Made by a program: the position numbers and the translations under genes
Notes under the pieces: generated by a model
Seen by the model: only the letters and a program-made list of their open reading frames with translations
Told to the model about the DNA's origin: nothing
Database searches by the model: none
From: Oscillospiraceae bacterium
Lineage (GTDB): Bacteria; Bacillota_A; Clostridia; Oscillospirales; Oscillospiraceae
NCBI GenBank assembly: GCA_017481325.1
Contig: JAFUPG010000069.1
Span: forward strand, 1-13,877
Length of the DNA: 13,877 nt
Direction: 5' to 3'
In this document: piece after piece, positions 1 to 8,465 of the stretch
Numbering within the stretch: position 1 is the first letter of the stretch
Layout: every line of letters begins with the position of its first letter

Positions 1-1639
1 CAGTAACCTCCTCGCCGCCCTCGGCTGCGGTGTACCAGCCGCCGAAGACCATGCTCTCATGGACAGGAGCAGGCAGGCTGCGGTTGGAATAAGAGGTGGA
101 GGTTTCGCTCCAGCGGTACTTGCCCAGGGTCTGGCCGTAGAGAGCACCGCAGGAAGTGCCGGAGGCAGAGCCCCAGGTCAGAGTCAGGGAGGTGGTGACA
201 TCGCCCCAGCTATCTTCGGTTTCGAAAGCGCCGCCGTTGGCATCCCAGGTTACGGGATAGGCTGCGGTCTTCCAAGAGGCGGTGACGGTGGTATCTGCTG
301 CGGGCATGGTGGTCAGAGTCTGATCCCAGGAGAGGCTGTAGCCGGGATTGCTGACCTCGGGATAGGTAATGGCAGCGCCGTACTTGACGGAGCCGGCGGT
401 ATAAGCGCCTTCCTCGCTGGTAATAGTGCCTTCGCCTACATCCCAAGTGAGGGTGTAGCTGTTTCTGGTGTAGTAGCACTTCAGAACCAGCTCAGCGGAG
501 GCAGAGCCGCTGAGAACATTATTCTCATTGGTCTCGTCGAAGGTAAAGCCATCGATGACAGAAGTGCCGGCAAAGACCTCGGTCTCAGGCTCAGCCTTAA
601 CTTCGTTCGTGGAATAGAGCTCAAACACGCCCTCTTCCAGTGTCTCGATGTAGTACTCAACGACATACTTAATAGCGGTATTGGAATACTTCCAATCCTG
701 CCATGCCAGAACGGGATAGCCGTCAGAGCCATCCACCCAGTTCTCGCCCAGAGAGACTGCCAGAGCAGCAAATTCCTCGGCGGTCTTGGAGGTGCCGCCG
801 GTGCTTGCGCCGCAGCCTTCCAGATAATAGCTGTTGGTGCAGGAAGAAGCTACACCGTAGATTCTGCTGGAGGTGCTGGTGATGAGGCCGGTGTTGTGGC
901 AGGAGTCCACAGAGCCGTTGTTCTGACCGGACACGCCGCCGATGTAGTAGCTCTTGTTTGCACCGTCCGTCAGGGCGCCGGAGTTAAAGCAATGGGTGAC
1001 GGTGCCGCTGTACTGGTTTCTGCCGACGATGCCGCCGGTGTAGTCGTAGTTGCTTCTGGCAGCGGAGTGGTCCAGAGTTGCATTGTTGGAGCACAGGGTA
1101 ACCGTACCGCTGTTATCGCCAACGATGCCGCCGAAGCCGGTGTCGGTGGATGCGCCCTTCTTAACGGTGCCGCTCTCAAAAGCGCAGTTGGTGACAGTGC
1201 CGGTGTTCTTGCCGACGATGCCGCCCACGGTGGTATAGCCGTTGACGGTGGAGTTCTCCGCAACGATATTGCTGACAATACCGTTGTTGGTGCCGGCTAC
1301 CAGACCGGTATACTCATAGGAGCTGTTGGTCACGGTAGAGTTGGCGATCTTGAAATTCTTTACCTCTGCGCCGGATGCGATGGTGGTGAACATACCGGCA
1401 TTGCTGGTGGTGGCAGTAATGTTAATGGTAACGGTATGGCCGTCGCCGTCAAAGCTGCCGGAGAATGCGCCGATGGGGGCGCTGATGGCTATATCCTGTG
1501 TCAGGACATAGCTTGCGGTGAGGTCAGTGATCTCATCCACGGAACTGATGGGCGTGGCTTCCTCTGCCGCAGAGACGGCCATGGGGAGCATGCCCAGAAG
1601 CATTGCCAATGTGAGGCAAAAGGCAAAAAACTTCTTCAT
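1..1639 (-). CDS. GLUG / InlB-repeat secreted surface protein (3' end cut by window edge)
   Basis: Seen: 546 codons are open from an ATG at 1639 to the left edge with no stop, so the C-terminus is missing. AGGAGGT (1648-1654) lies 8 nt upstream of the ATG. Residues 1-24 form a Gram-positive signal peptide (MKKFFAF start, hydrophobic core, probable cleavage after AVSA). Residues 110-253 hold five GLUG-type repeats, e.g. GGIVGKNTGTVTNC. They are followed by a Cys-containing cap and a GYPVLAWQ segment that usually closes such arrays. From about 395 to the edge are two InlB/Listeria-Bacteroides-type repeats, the second ending in VFGGWYTAAEGGEEVT. Known: GLUG and InlB repeats build elongated beta folds in exported bacterial proteins. 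Inferred: a stalk-like adhesin or scaffold, probably wall-anchored by domains beyond the window, perhaps SLH as in its neighbours. It is the last visible cistron of the operon. Family is fairly sure; the ligand is unknown. Confidence 0.88.
   Translation of the reverse strand, partial: MKKFFAFCLTLAMLLGMLPMAVSAAEEATPISSVDEITDLTASYVLTQDIAISAPIGAFSGSFDGDGHTVTINITATTSNAGMFTTIASGAEVKNFKIANSTVTNSSYEYTGLVAGTNNGIVSNIVAENSTVNGYTTVGGIVGKNTGTVTNCAFESGTVKKGASTDTGFGGIVGDNSGTVTLCSNNATLDHSAARSNYDYTGGIVGRNQYSGTVTHCFNSGALTDGANKSYYIGGVSGQNNGSVDSCHNTGLITSTSSRIYGVASSCTNSYYLEGCGASTGGTSKTAEEFAALAVSLGENWVDGSDGYPVLAWQDWKYSNTAIKYVVEYYIETLEEGVFELYSTNEVKAEPETEVFAGTSVIDGFTFDETNENNVLSGSASAELVLKCYYTRNSYTLTWDVGEGTITSEEGAYTAGSVKYGAAITYPEVSNPGYSLSWDQTLTTMPAADTTVTASWKTAAYPVTWDANGGAFETEDSWGDVTTSLTLTWGSASGTSCGALYGQTLGKYRWSETSTSYSNRSLPAPVHESMVFGGWYTAAEGGEEVT
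2..457 (-). repeat. InlB B-repeat-like (Listeria-Bacteroides) region
   Basis: Residues 395-456 form one unit beginning YTLTWDVGEG and ending TTVTASW. A second begins YPVTWDANGGAF at 461 and is still open at the window edge, with the typical GGWYTAAEGGEEVT end. Known: such units are small beta-grasp modules strung along exported proteins. The second unit is longer than usual because of a Ser/Thr-rich insert around 470-525. Confidence 0.75.
881..1312 (-). repeat. GLUG repeat array within the surface protein
   Basis: Residues 110-253 contain five units of about 30 aa built on the pattern [G/T]G[I/L]V[G/A]xNxGxV. The last four each carry a Cys shortly after the glycine motif, at C152, C183, C217 and C247 (spacings 31, 34 and 30). 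A cysteine at this point (as in NCYNTG-type sequences) is common in GLUG repeats. The units differ enough in DNA sequence that this is an old protein repeat, not a recent tandem duplication. Confidence 0.82.
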
Positions 1640-1663
1640 TGGTGATTACCTCCTTTTTATTTC

Positions 1664-1700
1664 CAGCTGCTGTGGAGACAAACCTGCTCCACAGCAGCTG
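1664..1700 (-). promoter_or_regulatory. Intercistronic hairpin between the large peptidase and the GLUG protein
   Basis: Perfect inverted repeat: CAGCTGCTGTGGAG (1664-1677) and its exact complement (1687-1700), a 14-bp stem with a 9-nt loop. It begins 16 nt after the TGA of the peptidase gene and ends about 9 nt before the Shine-Dalgarno of the next gene. The mRNA after the stem is A-rich (GAAATAAAAAGGAGG), with no U tract, so it is not a standard intrinsic terminator. It more likely protects a 3' end, acts as a processing site, or lowers read-through into the GLUG gene. The structure is certain on sequence; the role is inferred. Confidence 0.7.
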
Positions 1701-1716
1701 TATTCACCTTAGTGGA

Positions 1717-4700
1717 TCACTTTTCCATCCAGCGCATAAGGATGGCAGCGATCTGTGCACGGGTGGCGTTGTCCGTAGGCATGAGCATGCCGTCAGCGCC
1801 GTTGAGCAGACCCTCTGCCACAGCCCAGTTCAGGGCATCCAGGGCATAGGAACTGACAGAAGCTACATCAGTAAAGTCCTGCAGCATATCCTCCCCAACC
1901 GGCTCTGCCTTGGCGTAGCGGTAGAGGATGGTTGCAATCTGCTCACGGGTGATCTTGTTGTCGGGAGCAAAGAGTCCCTCGCCAATGCCGTTGACCACAC
2001 CGCTTTCCGTTGCCCAGACGATAGCATCGGTATACCACAGACCGTCGGGCACATCGGTGAAGGCAGAAGTACCTTCCACCTCAGGGGAACCTGCTGCACG
2101 GTAGAGGATCACAACCAGCTGCGCACGGGTCAGTTCGCCCTCAGGCTGGAAAAGTCCCTCGCCCATGCCGTTCATCAGTTCCTTGCGGAGCATGTAGTCT
2201 ACGGCATCGTGATACCACACACCGCTGAGTACATCGCTAAACTCCGCAGAGGGACATTCAAAGGCGGGAATCACTTCCGTCTCAGTCTCTTCGCAGCGGC
2301 TGCAGATACGGCTCTGCTCGCCATCGGCAGTGCAGGTAGCATCGGTGATGATCTCCCATTGTCCGTAGTCATGGCCCAGAGGATCAATGCTGTCCTGGGC
2401 GATGAAGACATGGCCGCAGGTGTCGCAGTGGCTGCCTAAGGTCATACCGGGCTCGGTACAGGTGGGCTCTACCGCAGAATCCAGGACGATGGTATGTCCC
2501 AGAGCAGGGATCACAGTCTCGGAGAGCTTGATCTCCTTGGTGCAGACCGCATTGGAGAAATAGAGCTTGCAGGTGGGGCAGTACCAGTAGGCGGTGTTGC
2601 CGGGTTCGGTACAGGTAGGCTCCTTGGCAGGGCTTGCAACAGGGCTGTGTCCCAATGCCAGAAGGACGGCGTCCTCCAGCTTGATCTCTCTGGTGCAATC
2701 CTTATCGGAGAAATACTTGTCGCATACGGTGCAATGCCAGTAAGCAATATTGCCACGCTCTGTGCAGGTAGGCTCTACGGCCGCAATGGCATCGGCATCA
2801 TGTCCCAGCGCATCTTCAACTGCGCCTACAGCGATGAGGCTGCCGCAGTCCAGGCAGTAGGTATCGCCGGTGTAGCCGTCACGGGTACAGGTAGGTGCTA
2901 CTGCGTTCCGCAGCTCGGTGTTGCTATGCTCACAGGTATTGCCCTCGGTCTCGCCGCTGAGAGAGACATTGTCGATGCCTGCCTTGTCACCCTCGTAGCC
3001 ATTGGCCTTGGTATAGTGGAAGGCAATCTTTACATTTGCCTTGCAGTAGATGGAGGGGATCTCCACATCCGCATGGCCGGACTGATAGAAGCCGGAGAGG
3101 TTTTCCAGCTGGGAAGCATCCCAGATGGGCAGCCACTCCTCGCCGCCGTCCGTAGAGATCTCAACAGTAAGGGTCATGCCACCACGGAAGACCTCATAGC
3201 GTCCGAAAATGTAGTCAAAGCTCAGTACAGGCTCCTGGCCGGTGAGATCCACCGTGGGAGAGATAAGCCATTCGTCCTGTTTGGGGGCGTTGGACCAATC
3301 CTCGTAGTCATTGATGACCATGGCGATCTTTGTCTTGTTCAGGCTGCCGAATTCACCCTGATGCCAGTTGTTATGGCTGTTGCTGCCAGATTGCACTGTC
3401 CAGCCTCTGGAGGGGAAGGCAGCATCTTCGAAGTCGTTCTCAAAGAGCACACCGGCAATGCCGGAGGACAGCTTGAAGACCGCCTCGATGGTATGGCTGC
3501 CGACCACATTTTCAAAGGTATAGGTAGCGCAGGAACCGACGCTGACACCGTCAACGATCACATCGCTGATGGCATAGCCCACAATGGGGGTAATAGTGAA
3601 GGTCTGGGACTTGCCCTCCTCCACATAGACACGGCCTGCGGGGGTAATGGCGCCGCCCTCACCGGCAGTAGCGGTGATCTTGGCAAAACCTTCCACATCG
3701 GTGCTGACGCCGGTGGCATCCAGCTTGATGTTATCGATGGCTGCAATTCCGCTGTTGTCGCCGGCAGGTCTGGTGTAGCGCCAGGCAAAGCTGGTCTGTC
3801 CGGTCAGCAATTCCTCGGGGAGGGTAATAAAGGCACGATCGGTGACCACATAGCCGGAGAGGGTTTCGGGAATGGCATCGGCTGCATCCCAGATGACACT
3901 CCAGTTGCTGCCGCCGTCCACAGAGGCAAGAAGGGTGAAGGTAAATTCCCCACGCTTCATACCGTAGTACGGGAAGGCAAAGTCGAACTCCAGATTGGTG
4001 TCCGTTGCGCCCAGAAGGTTGACGGTGGGAGAGATGAGCCATTCATCCTGATTGCCCGTGCCTGCGGAGACATAGGCATTGACAGAGCCGTCCATATAGT
4101 AGTAGCTGTAGGCTCTCCAGGTCTCGGAGCCGCCCTTACGCTCCCAGCCTGTGGGCGGGAAAGTGCCGCTTTCGAAGTCTTGCTCAAAGATGATCTCCGC
4201 CTCTGCGGGAATCAGTTCGAAGTTCACGTAGACATAGTAGTTCTGGTCGATATTCTCCAGCGCAACTGTCTCCTTGGCACCCAGACTTCTGCCGTTGACA
4301 CGGACAGAGGTGAGCTGGTAGCCGCCGGAAGCCTTGGAATTCAGTGTCAGGGACTCCCCTGCTGCGACCTTGATCTCACCGGAGGGTGTGACGGTGCCGC
4401 CATTGGAAGAGACTACATGGACAGTGTAACCTGCCTGCTCCATGACGGGACGGAAGCTGACGCTGATGGTATGATCAACGCCCACAGTTTCAAAGGTATA
4501 GTAGCTGATAGCACCCAGATCCTGGCCGTCCACGACCATAGAGGCTACTTCATAACCGGCATCGGGAATGGCGGTAAAGGTCTTGGAGGTTCCCTTCCGC
4601 ACCAGGACTCTGCCCTCAGGGCTGAGGGAGCCGTTCTCGCCGGACTCAGCCGTAACAGCAATGTAGTCCTCGGCACGGTCTTTGTAGATGCGCACATTGT

Positions 4701-7700
4701 CCATGGCAAACTGTGCGCCGCCGGTATCACCGGTGTAAACAAAGGCGAAACGCACATTCTCGCAGCCCTGATAGGCATCGGGAATAACAACCTTTGCCTG
4801 GGTACGCACCCAATCCACATAGAGGCCGGAGTTGCGCAGATTCCAGATGGACTCCCAGGTCTCGCCGTCGTCCTTGGAGGCGTAGACATCCACATTGAAG
4901 TGAGGATACTGCACACAGAAGGTGTAGCTGGACTCAAAATCAAAGATCATGTGGGTGGGAGTAGTCAATCCGGAAAGGTCGTAAGAGGGAGAATAGAGCC
5001 ATTCATTCTGATGATACAGATCATCGGGGTCGATGGCTGCCATGTAGTAATCGTCACGGTACCAGGTATTGGGAGCGCCGCTCTTGGATTCGGAGCTCCA
5101 GCCTTCAGGAAGCCAGGAGCCGTTGAAATCCTCGGTATAGAGCACCATATCCGGCGTTACTACCACATCAGCATAGTCGTCGGTGTTGCCCTTGACCTTG
5201 AGGTAGTAGGTCTTGGTGTTACCGGCATAGTCATGGATCACCACGCCCACGGCCTCGCCGTAGCCGGTAACATCCAGATCGGTAAGCACGGTAGTCATAC
5301 CGGGCTGGGTCTCCCCTACGCCAATGACCTTATACTCCTTGGAGTACTTGGCATCGGTCAAAACAACGGCTGCGGCATACTGGTTGTCCTTGAAGGTCAG
5401 GGTGGCATAGTAGCGACCCTCTGCCTCACGGACGGTGGACTCCAGCAACTCGGGACCTTCGGTGTCGATGGTAATGGGGAAAGACCAACTGTCACGGGCA
5501 TTATTGGCCTCGTGGGCATCATACATGGGAACGGCAGTAACGGTTACGGTTGCCTTGGTATTATTGGGCAGGGCGGAGCCGTACTTGTCCGTGCCGAACC
5601 AGGGATCGATGCAGTCTCCCCAATCGGAGATGGCACCGGCGGGGACGATGGAATAATAAGCGTTGCTGTAGACGGACTTGGGCTCGTATTCCACGGTCTT
5701 TTCATAGTAGACCGTGCCGTCCTCGCCCTTGATCTCATAGCTGAAATAACGGGCGCTGCGGAGCAGGCCGGTATAGACATAGGTCAGGCTGTCCATAAAG
5801 TCATCCTCATTGGGAGAGATGGCGTTACGGTCTGCCAGGTAAGGAATTGTGAAATCGTAGTGGTTGTCGCCAAGGTAGCTGGTGAAGGTCTGCTCCATGG
5901 AGCTGAGCAGCGCCTCGTTATTGTACTGCTGTGCGGTTGTGGTCTCGTTGGCGATCACATCCCACCAGAAGCCGCTGTCGATCATGGGAGCCTGTGTCCA
6001 GTCGCCGTAGAAGGCCAGGAAGGGAGCATTAAGATCAATGCCGTCATCCTTTTCGCTGCCGTCTGCGTTCACCTGATCCAGATATGCCCAGCCTTCCACG
6101 AATGCGCCGTTAATAAACTCAGCCAGCTCGGTTTCGGGATCGGTCAGAGTAACGGTGATGGTCACATCCACCTCACTGTGGGGCTCAACGATCACCAGAT
6201 CATTGGTAAAATTGGTGGTAAAGCTGTGAGACAGCTGTTTTTCCCACTCTGTCATGAGAACTGTGCCGTCCTCTTCCTCGGTTCTGTCCGTCAGAACAAT
6301 GGGAGAAGCCTTGTAGAAGAGCACGCTGTCGCCGTCGTTGTGGACAGTGAAATTCAGGGTGTAAACGCCGGTCTTTGCCACATCGTCACCCAGCTCCATC
6401 TTGGGACGCTCCATGCCGGAGACGGTGATGTAAGCATCAGACTTGACTGCCGCAGAGATGTTCATCATGCCTGCGCCCTGCTTACGGGGGGAAACGGGAA
6501 CGTTGTCCACATCGTAGATCAAAGCTGCAGTGGCCATAAGTCGGGTATCCACCATATTCTTCAGCTCTTCAGCAGACAGGTTGGGGTAGCGCTCCTTCAT
6601 TGCCTGCAGAATAATGGCCATGCCGCCTGCCACATGGGGCGCTGCCATGGAGGTGCCGGACATCAGCTCATAGCTGTTGCCGGGAATGGCAGAGTAGATA
6701 TTGCCGCCGGGAGCGGTGATCTCAGGCTTCAGAGTCAGCTCGGAGGTTGCGCCCCAGGAGGAGAAATCGCAAATACCTGCCACAGGAGAGGCAACCAGAC
6801 CGTCAGAAGTGGAAATGGTCAGAACCTTGTTACTCTGCTGCTTCAGGTAAGCGCCGTCCTGCTGGGAGACAAAGGCGATGGGAATGGTCCACGCATCAAT
6901 GGACATATAGACCATGCCGGGGATATTGTTGTAGACGATCAGACCCACAGCGCCTGCTGCATAAGCATTGTTGCACTTGGTCTCGTAGTACATACCGCCG
7001 CCACGCTCAACCACGGCGATCTTGCCCTTGACATCCAGACCCACATAATCCTCCTCGGCGCCGTAGCCTGGGACGATGACGTATTCCAGCTGTCCCTTGT
7101 TTGCAATGGTGCGGAAGGCATATTCCGTGGTGATCTCCTGGGTAGTGCCGTCAAAACCGTCGTAGTAGGCGATGTTGCGGCCGTTGACGGTGATGTAGGG
7201 GGCGATCATGCCCGCATTTTCCACCGCAGCGACAGCCAGAGACTCGTCGTAGGTAGCAGGCTCACTGGCATTGCCGTAGTCGGGGTTGGAGGCCAGGGCC
7301 GTGCCGCCGTACTGGTTGTTATATGCTGCGGAATAGGCATTGCCCACGGCAACGGCCATACAGATACCGCTCTCGCCGGTGCGGTTAAAGACATTGATCA
7401 GGTTCATGGTCCACTCATCCTGATCCTCGTAGTCAATAAAGCCGCAATCGGAACCCAGAGACAGGTTCACGGAGTCAACACCCAGAACCATGCAGTCCTC
7501 CAGGGCAGCCAGAATATCATCATAGCTGGCGCCGCCGGATTCCATAAAGACCTTCATATTGACGATCTGTGCCTCAGGAGCTACACCGCTGAAGTTCTCC
7601 TTCACGCCATCATTACCTGCGGCAGTGGCGGCAACATGAGTGCCGTGCTCACCGCCCTCTGTAGGCGTTCCGTCGGCATCATGATCGCCGTAGTCGAACT

Positions 7701-8430
7701 GGTAGGGTATCTTTTCGCTGTAGTACAAGGTAGAGGCACCCACGGAGGGCACATCGGATTCGCAGTGCATATCGTTCTCATCCAGGAACTTCTGGATGTC
7801 AGCACGGCTCAGGCGGGGATTCTTGGGAGCAGAGGCGAAGACCTCGTGACCGTGGGAAACACCGGTATCCAGAATAGCGACGACCATACCCTCGCCATTA
7901 TAGCCGGTATCGTTGTAGACACCGCCGCCTACCATGGAATTGCTGGTGGTCATGAGAGGCTGCAGCTCAAAGGTGGGGGCTGCAAAGGCGGAGACCACGC
8001 TGTCCAGCCGGCGGATCTCCTGCAGCTGGGCATAGGTGACAGTGGCGGAGAAGCCATTGGTCAGCGTTGCGTAGCTATGATGGATCTGCAGTGTCTGACC
8101 GCCGAGAATCTTCTCGGAGATCTCCTGCTGCACCGCAGACTGCTGCTGCAGCATCTTAGTCTGGGCAGCCTTGGTGGGCTTGCCGTCCGTGGGAATCAGT
8201 TCCTCGTCCAGAACCACCACAATGCGAACCGGCATCTCAGGATCTACGGTTTCCACAGTGTCCTCAAAGACCTTGGCACCGGATTCCTGAGCGCCCAGCA
8301 GGGCATAGGTTGCTTCGGCGTTGATCCCCTCGGGGGTGGGAGCAGTCTCTTCCTCTTCCGCTGCCATGACGTTGGGCAGAATAGAGATCAGCATTGCAAT
8401 CAGAAGAAAAATCGCTAAAAATCGTTTCAT
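1717..8430 (-). CDS. SLH-anchored S8 (subtilisin-like, lactocepin-type) peptidase with three choice-of-anchor J modules
   Basis: 2,237 aa; ATG at 8430 with AAAGGAG 7 nt upstream. Order: signal peptide (1-24, cleavage near VMA/AEE); inhibitor-like propeptide (about 66-155); S8 domain with Asp188 (AILDTG), His262 (EHGTHVA), oxyanion Asn364 and Ser594 (SGTSMAAPHVAGG), so the catalytic set is complete; PA domain inserted at about 440-545 (GKIAVVERGGG); Fn3-like domains (about 675-1085, with the FLAFYGDW hallmark); J module 1 (1096-1250); two InlB-like units (1255-1406); J module 2 (1412-1571); one InlB-like unit (1583-1654); J module 3 (1660-1826); Cys-rich CxxC repeats (1833-2059); three SLH domains (2062-2237). 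Known: S8/PA/Fn3 enzymes of this type cleave proteins outside the cell, and SLH domains bind secondary cell-wall polymer. Inferred: a wall-bound endopeptidase with adhesive or substrate-binding modules. It is the second cistron, a paralogue of the upstream peptidase. Substrate unknown. Confidence 0.95.
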   Translation of the reverse strand: MKRFLAIFLLIAMLISILPNVMAAEEEETAPTPEGINAEATYALLGAQESGAKVFEDTVETVDPEMPVRIVVVLDEELIPTDGKPTKAAQTKMLQQQSAVQQEISEKILGGQTLQIHHSYATLTNGFSATVTYAQLQEIRRLDSVVSAFAAPTFELQPLMTTSNSMVGGGVYNDTGYNGEGMVVAILDTGVSHGHEVFASAPKNPRLSRADIQKFLDENDMHCESDVPSVGASTLYYSEKIPYQFDYGDHDADGTPTEGGEHGTHVAATAAGNDGVKENFSGVAPEAQIVNMKVFMESGGASYDDILAALEDCMVLGVDSVNLSLGSDCGFIDYEDQDEWTMNLINVFNRTGESGICMAVAVGNAYSAAYNNQYGGTALASNPDYGNASEPATYDESLAVAAVENAGMIAPYITVNGRNIAYYDGFDGTTQEITTEYAFRTIANKGQLEYVIVPGYGAEEDYVGLDVKGKIAVVERGGGMYYETKCNNAYAAGAVGLIVYNNIPGMVYMSIDAWTIPIAFVSQQDGAYLKQQSNKVLTISTSDGLVASPVAGICDFSSWGATSELTLKPEITAPGGNIYSAIPGNSYELMSGTSMAAPHVAGGMAIILQAMKERYPNLSAEELKNMVDTRLMATAALIYDVDNVPVSPRKQGAGMMNISAAVKSDAYITVSGMERPKMELGDDVAKTGVYTLNFTVHNDGDSVLFYKASPIVLTDRTEEEDGTVLMTEWEKQLSHSFTTNFTNDLVIVEPHSEVDVTITVTLTDPETELAEFINGAFVEGWAYLDQVNADGSEKDDGIDLNAPFLAFYGDWTQAPMIDSGFWWDVIANETTTAQQYNNEALLSSMEQTFTSYLGDNHYDFTIPYLADRNAISPNEDDFMDSLTYVYTGLLRSARYFSYEIKGEDGTVYYEKTVEYEPKSVYSNAYYSIVPAGAISDWGDCIDPWFGTDKYGSALPNNTKATVTVTAVPMYDAHEANNARDSWSFPITIDTEGPELLESTVREAEGRYYATLTFKDNQYAAAVVLTDAKYSKEYKVIGVGETQPGMTTVLTDLDVTGYGEAVGVVIHDYAGNTKTYYLKVKGNTDDYADVVVTPDMVLYTEDFNGSWLPEGWSSESKSGAPNTWYRDDYYMAAIDPDDLYHQNEWLYSPSYDLSGLTTPTHMIFDFESSYTFCVQYPHFNVDVYASKDDGETWESIWNLRNSGLYVDWVRTQAKVVIPDAYQGCENVRFAFVYTGDTGGAQFAMDNVRIYKDRAEDYIAVTAESGENGSLSPEGRVLVRKGTSKTFTAIPDAGYEVASMVVDGQDLGAISYYTFETVGVDHTISVSFRPVMEQAGYTVHVVSSNGGTVTPSGEIKVAAGESLTLNSKASGGYQLTSVRVNGRSLGAKETVALENIDQNYYVYVNFELIPAEAEIIFEQDFESGTFPPTGWERKGGSETWRAYSYYYMDGSVNAYVSAGTGNQDEWLISPTVNLLGATDTNLEFDFAFPYYGMKRGEFTFTLLASVDGGSNWSVIWDAADAIPETLSGYVVTDRAFITLPEELLTGQTSFAWRYTRPAGDNSGIAAIDNIKLDATGVSTDVEGFAKITATAGEGGAITPAGRVYVEEGKSQTFTITPIVGYAISDVIVDGVSVGSCATYTFENVVGSHTIEAVFKLSSGIAGVLFENDFEDAAFPSRGWTVQSGSNSHNNWHQGEFGSLNKTKIAMVINDYEDWSNAPKQDEWLISPTVDLTGQEPVLSFDYIFGRYEVFRGGMTLTVEISTDGGEEWLPIWDASQLENLSGFYQSGHADVEIPSIYCKANVKIAFHYTKANGYEGDKAGIDNVSLSGETEGNTCEHSNTELRNAVAPTCTRDGYTGDTYCLDCGSLIAVGAVEDALGHDADAIAAVEPTCTERGNIAYWHCTVCDKYFSDKDCTREIKLEDAVLLALGHSPVASPAKEPTCTEPGNTAYWYCPTCKLYFSNAVCTKEIKLSETVIPALGHTIVLDSAVEPTCTEPGMTLGSHCDTCGHVFIAQDSIDPLGHDYGQWEIITDATCTADGEQSRICSRCEETETEVIPAFECPSAEFSDVLSGVWYHDAVDYMLRKELMNGMGEGLFQPEGELTRAQLVVILYRAAGSPEVEGTSAFTDVPDGLWYTDAIVWATESGVVNGIGEGLFAPDNKITREQIATILYRYAKAEPVGEDMLQDFTDVASVSSYALDALNWAVAEGLLNGADGMLMPTDNATRAQIAAILMRWMEK
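1720..2247 (-). repeat. Three SLH domains of the large peptidase
   Basis: Residues 2062-2237 hold three units of about 58 aa. They start FSDV, FTDV and FTDV, contain WYxDAxxW or similar, and carry TRAQ, TREQ and TRAQ motifs before the ILYR/ILMR helix. All three keep the TRAE-type motif that contacts the cell-wall polymer. The protein ends directly after the third unit (RWMEK), as is usual for SLH-anchored enzymes. Confidence 0.93.
2254..2934 (-). repeat. Five-fold cysteine-rich CxxC repeat region in the large peptidase
   Basis: Residues 1833-2059 contain five units of about 40-51 aa built on PTCTxxG...YCxxC...LGH (the fifth unit has ATCT and lacks LGH). CxxC pairs lie at 1859/1862, 1900/1903, 1951/1954, 2002/2005 and 2043/2046. 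Units 2 and 3 (1879-1929, 1930-1980) are the closest pair, both 51 aa with a shared CTxEIKL segment and an extra Cys. Such units are common in exported proteins of gut Clostridia. Whether the cysteines bind metal or form disulphides cannot be told from sequence. Confidence 0.85.
2953..3453 (-). repeat. Choice-of-anchor J (cleaved-adhesin-like) module 3
   Basis: Residues 1660-1826. It begins VLFENDFEDAAFPSRGW, has the hallmark QDEWLISPTVDL in its first half and TVEISTDGGEEWLPIWD in its second, and ends AGIDNVSL. Known: this beta-sandwich fold occurs in the haemagglutinin/adhesin parts of gingipains and in many surface proteins, usually as a protein- or glycan-binding module. Confidence 0.78.
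3718..4197 (-). repeat. Choice-of-anchor J module 2
   Basis: Residues 1412-1571. The start (IIFEQDFESGTFPPTGW), the middle (NQDEWLISPTVNL) and the end (SGIAAIDNIKL) line up with module 3. It is flanked by InlB-like units, so binding modules and spacers alternate along the stalk. Confidence 0.78.
4681..5145 (-). repeat. Choice-of-anchor J module 1
   Basis: Residues 1096-1250. It starts VLYTEDFNGSWLPEGW, has the hallmark NEWLYSPSYDLSG, then DVYASKDDGETWESIW, and ends FAMDNVRIYKD. It is more diverged than modules 2 and 3, whose WLISPTV motifs agree exactly, so it may have a different ligand. Confidence 0.76.
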
Positions 8431-8465
8431 TCGTTTGCTCCTTTCCTGTGTGTTTTAGAATTGCG

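Noticed and set aside
59..1645. A 528-codon plus-strand frame opposite the GLUG protein
   Set aside because: Codon-aligned antisense of a gene with no TTA, CTA or TCA; the product is Gly/Ala-rich with no family resemblance.
1664..1700. Calling the intercistronic inverted repeats intrinsic terminators
   Set aside because: Neither this one nor the one at 8466-8499 is followed by a U tract on the transcribed strand, and no promoter is visible for the genes downstream.
2254..2934. CxxC repeats as intracellular zinc fingers or a DNA-binding region
   Set aside because: They lie between an exported protease with a signal peptide and wall-binding SLH domains, so the region is extracellular.
2494..8418. 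A 1,974-codon open frame on the plus strand opposite the large peptidase
   Set aside because: It is exactly codon-aligned with the sense gene, so it stays open because the peptidase almost never uses TTA, CTA or TCA. The translation is low-complexity Gly/Ala/Val/Ile/His with no recognisable domains, while the minus strand encodes clear families with signal peptide, catalytic motifs and SLH domains.
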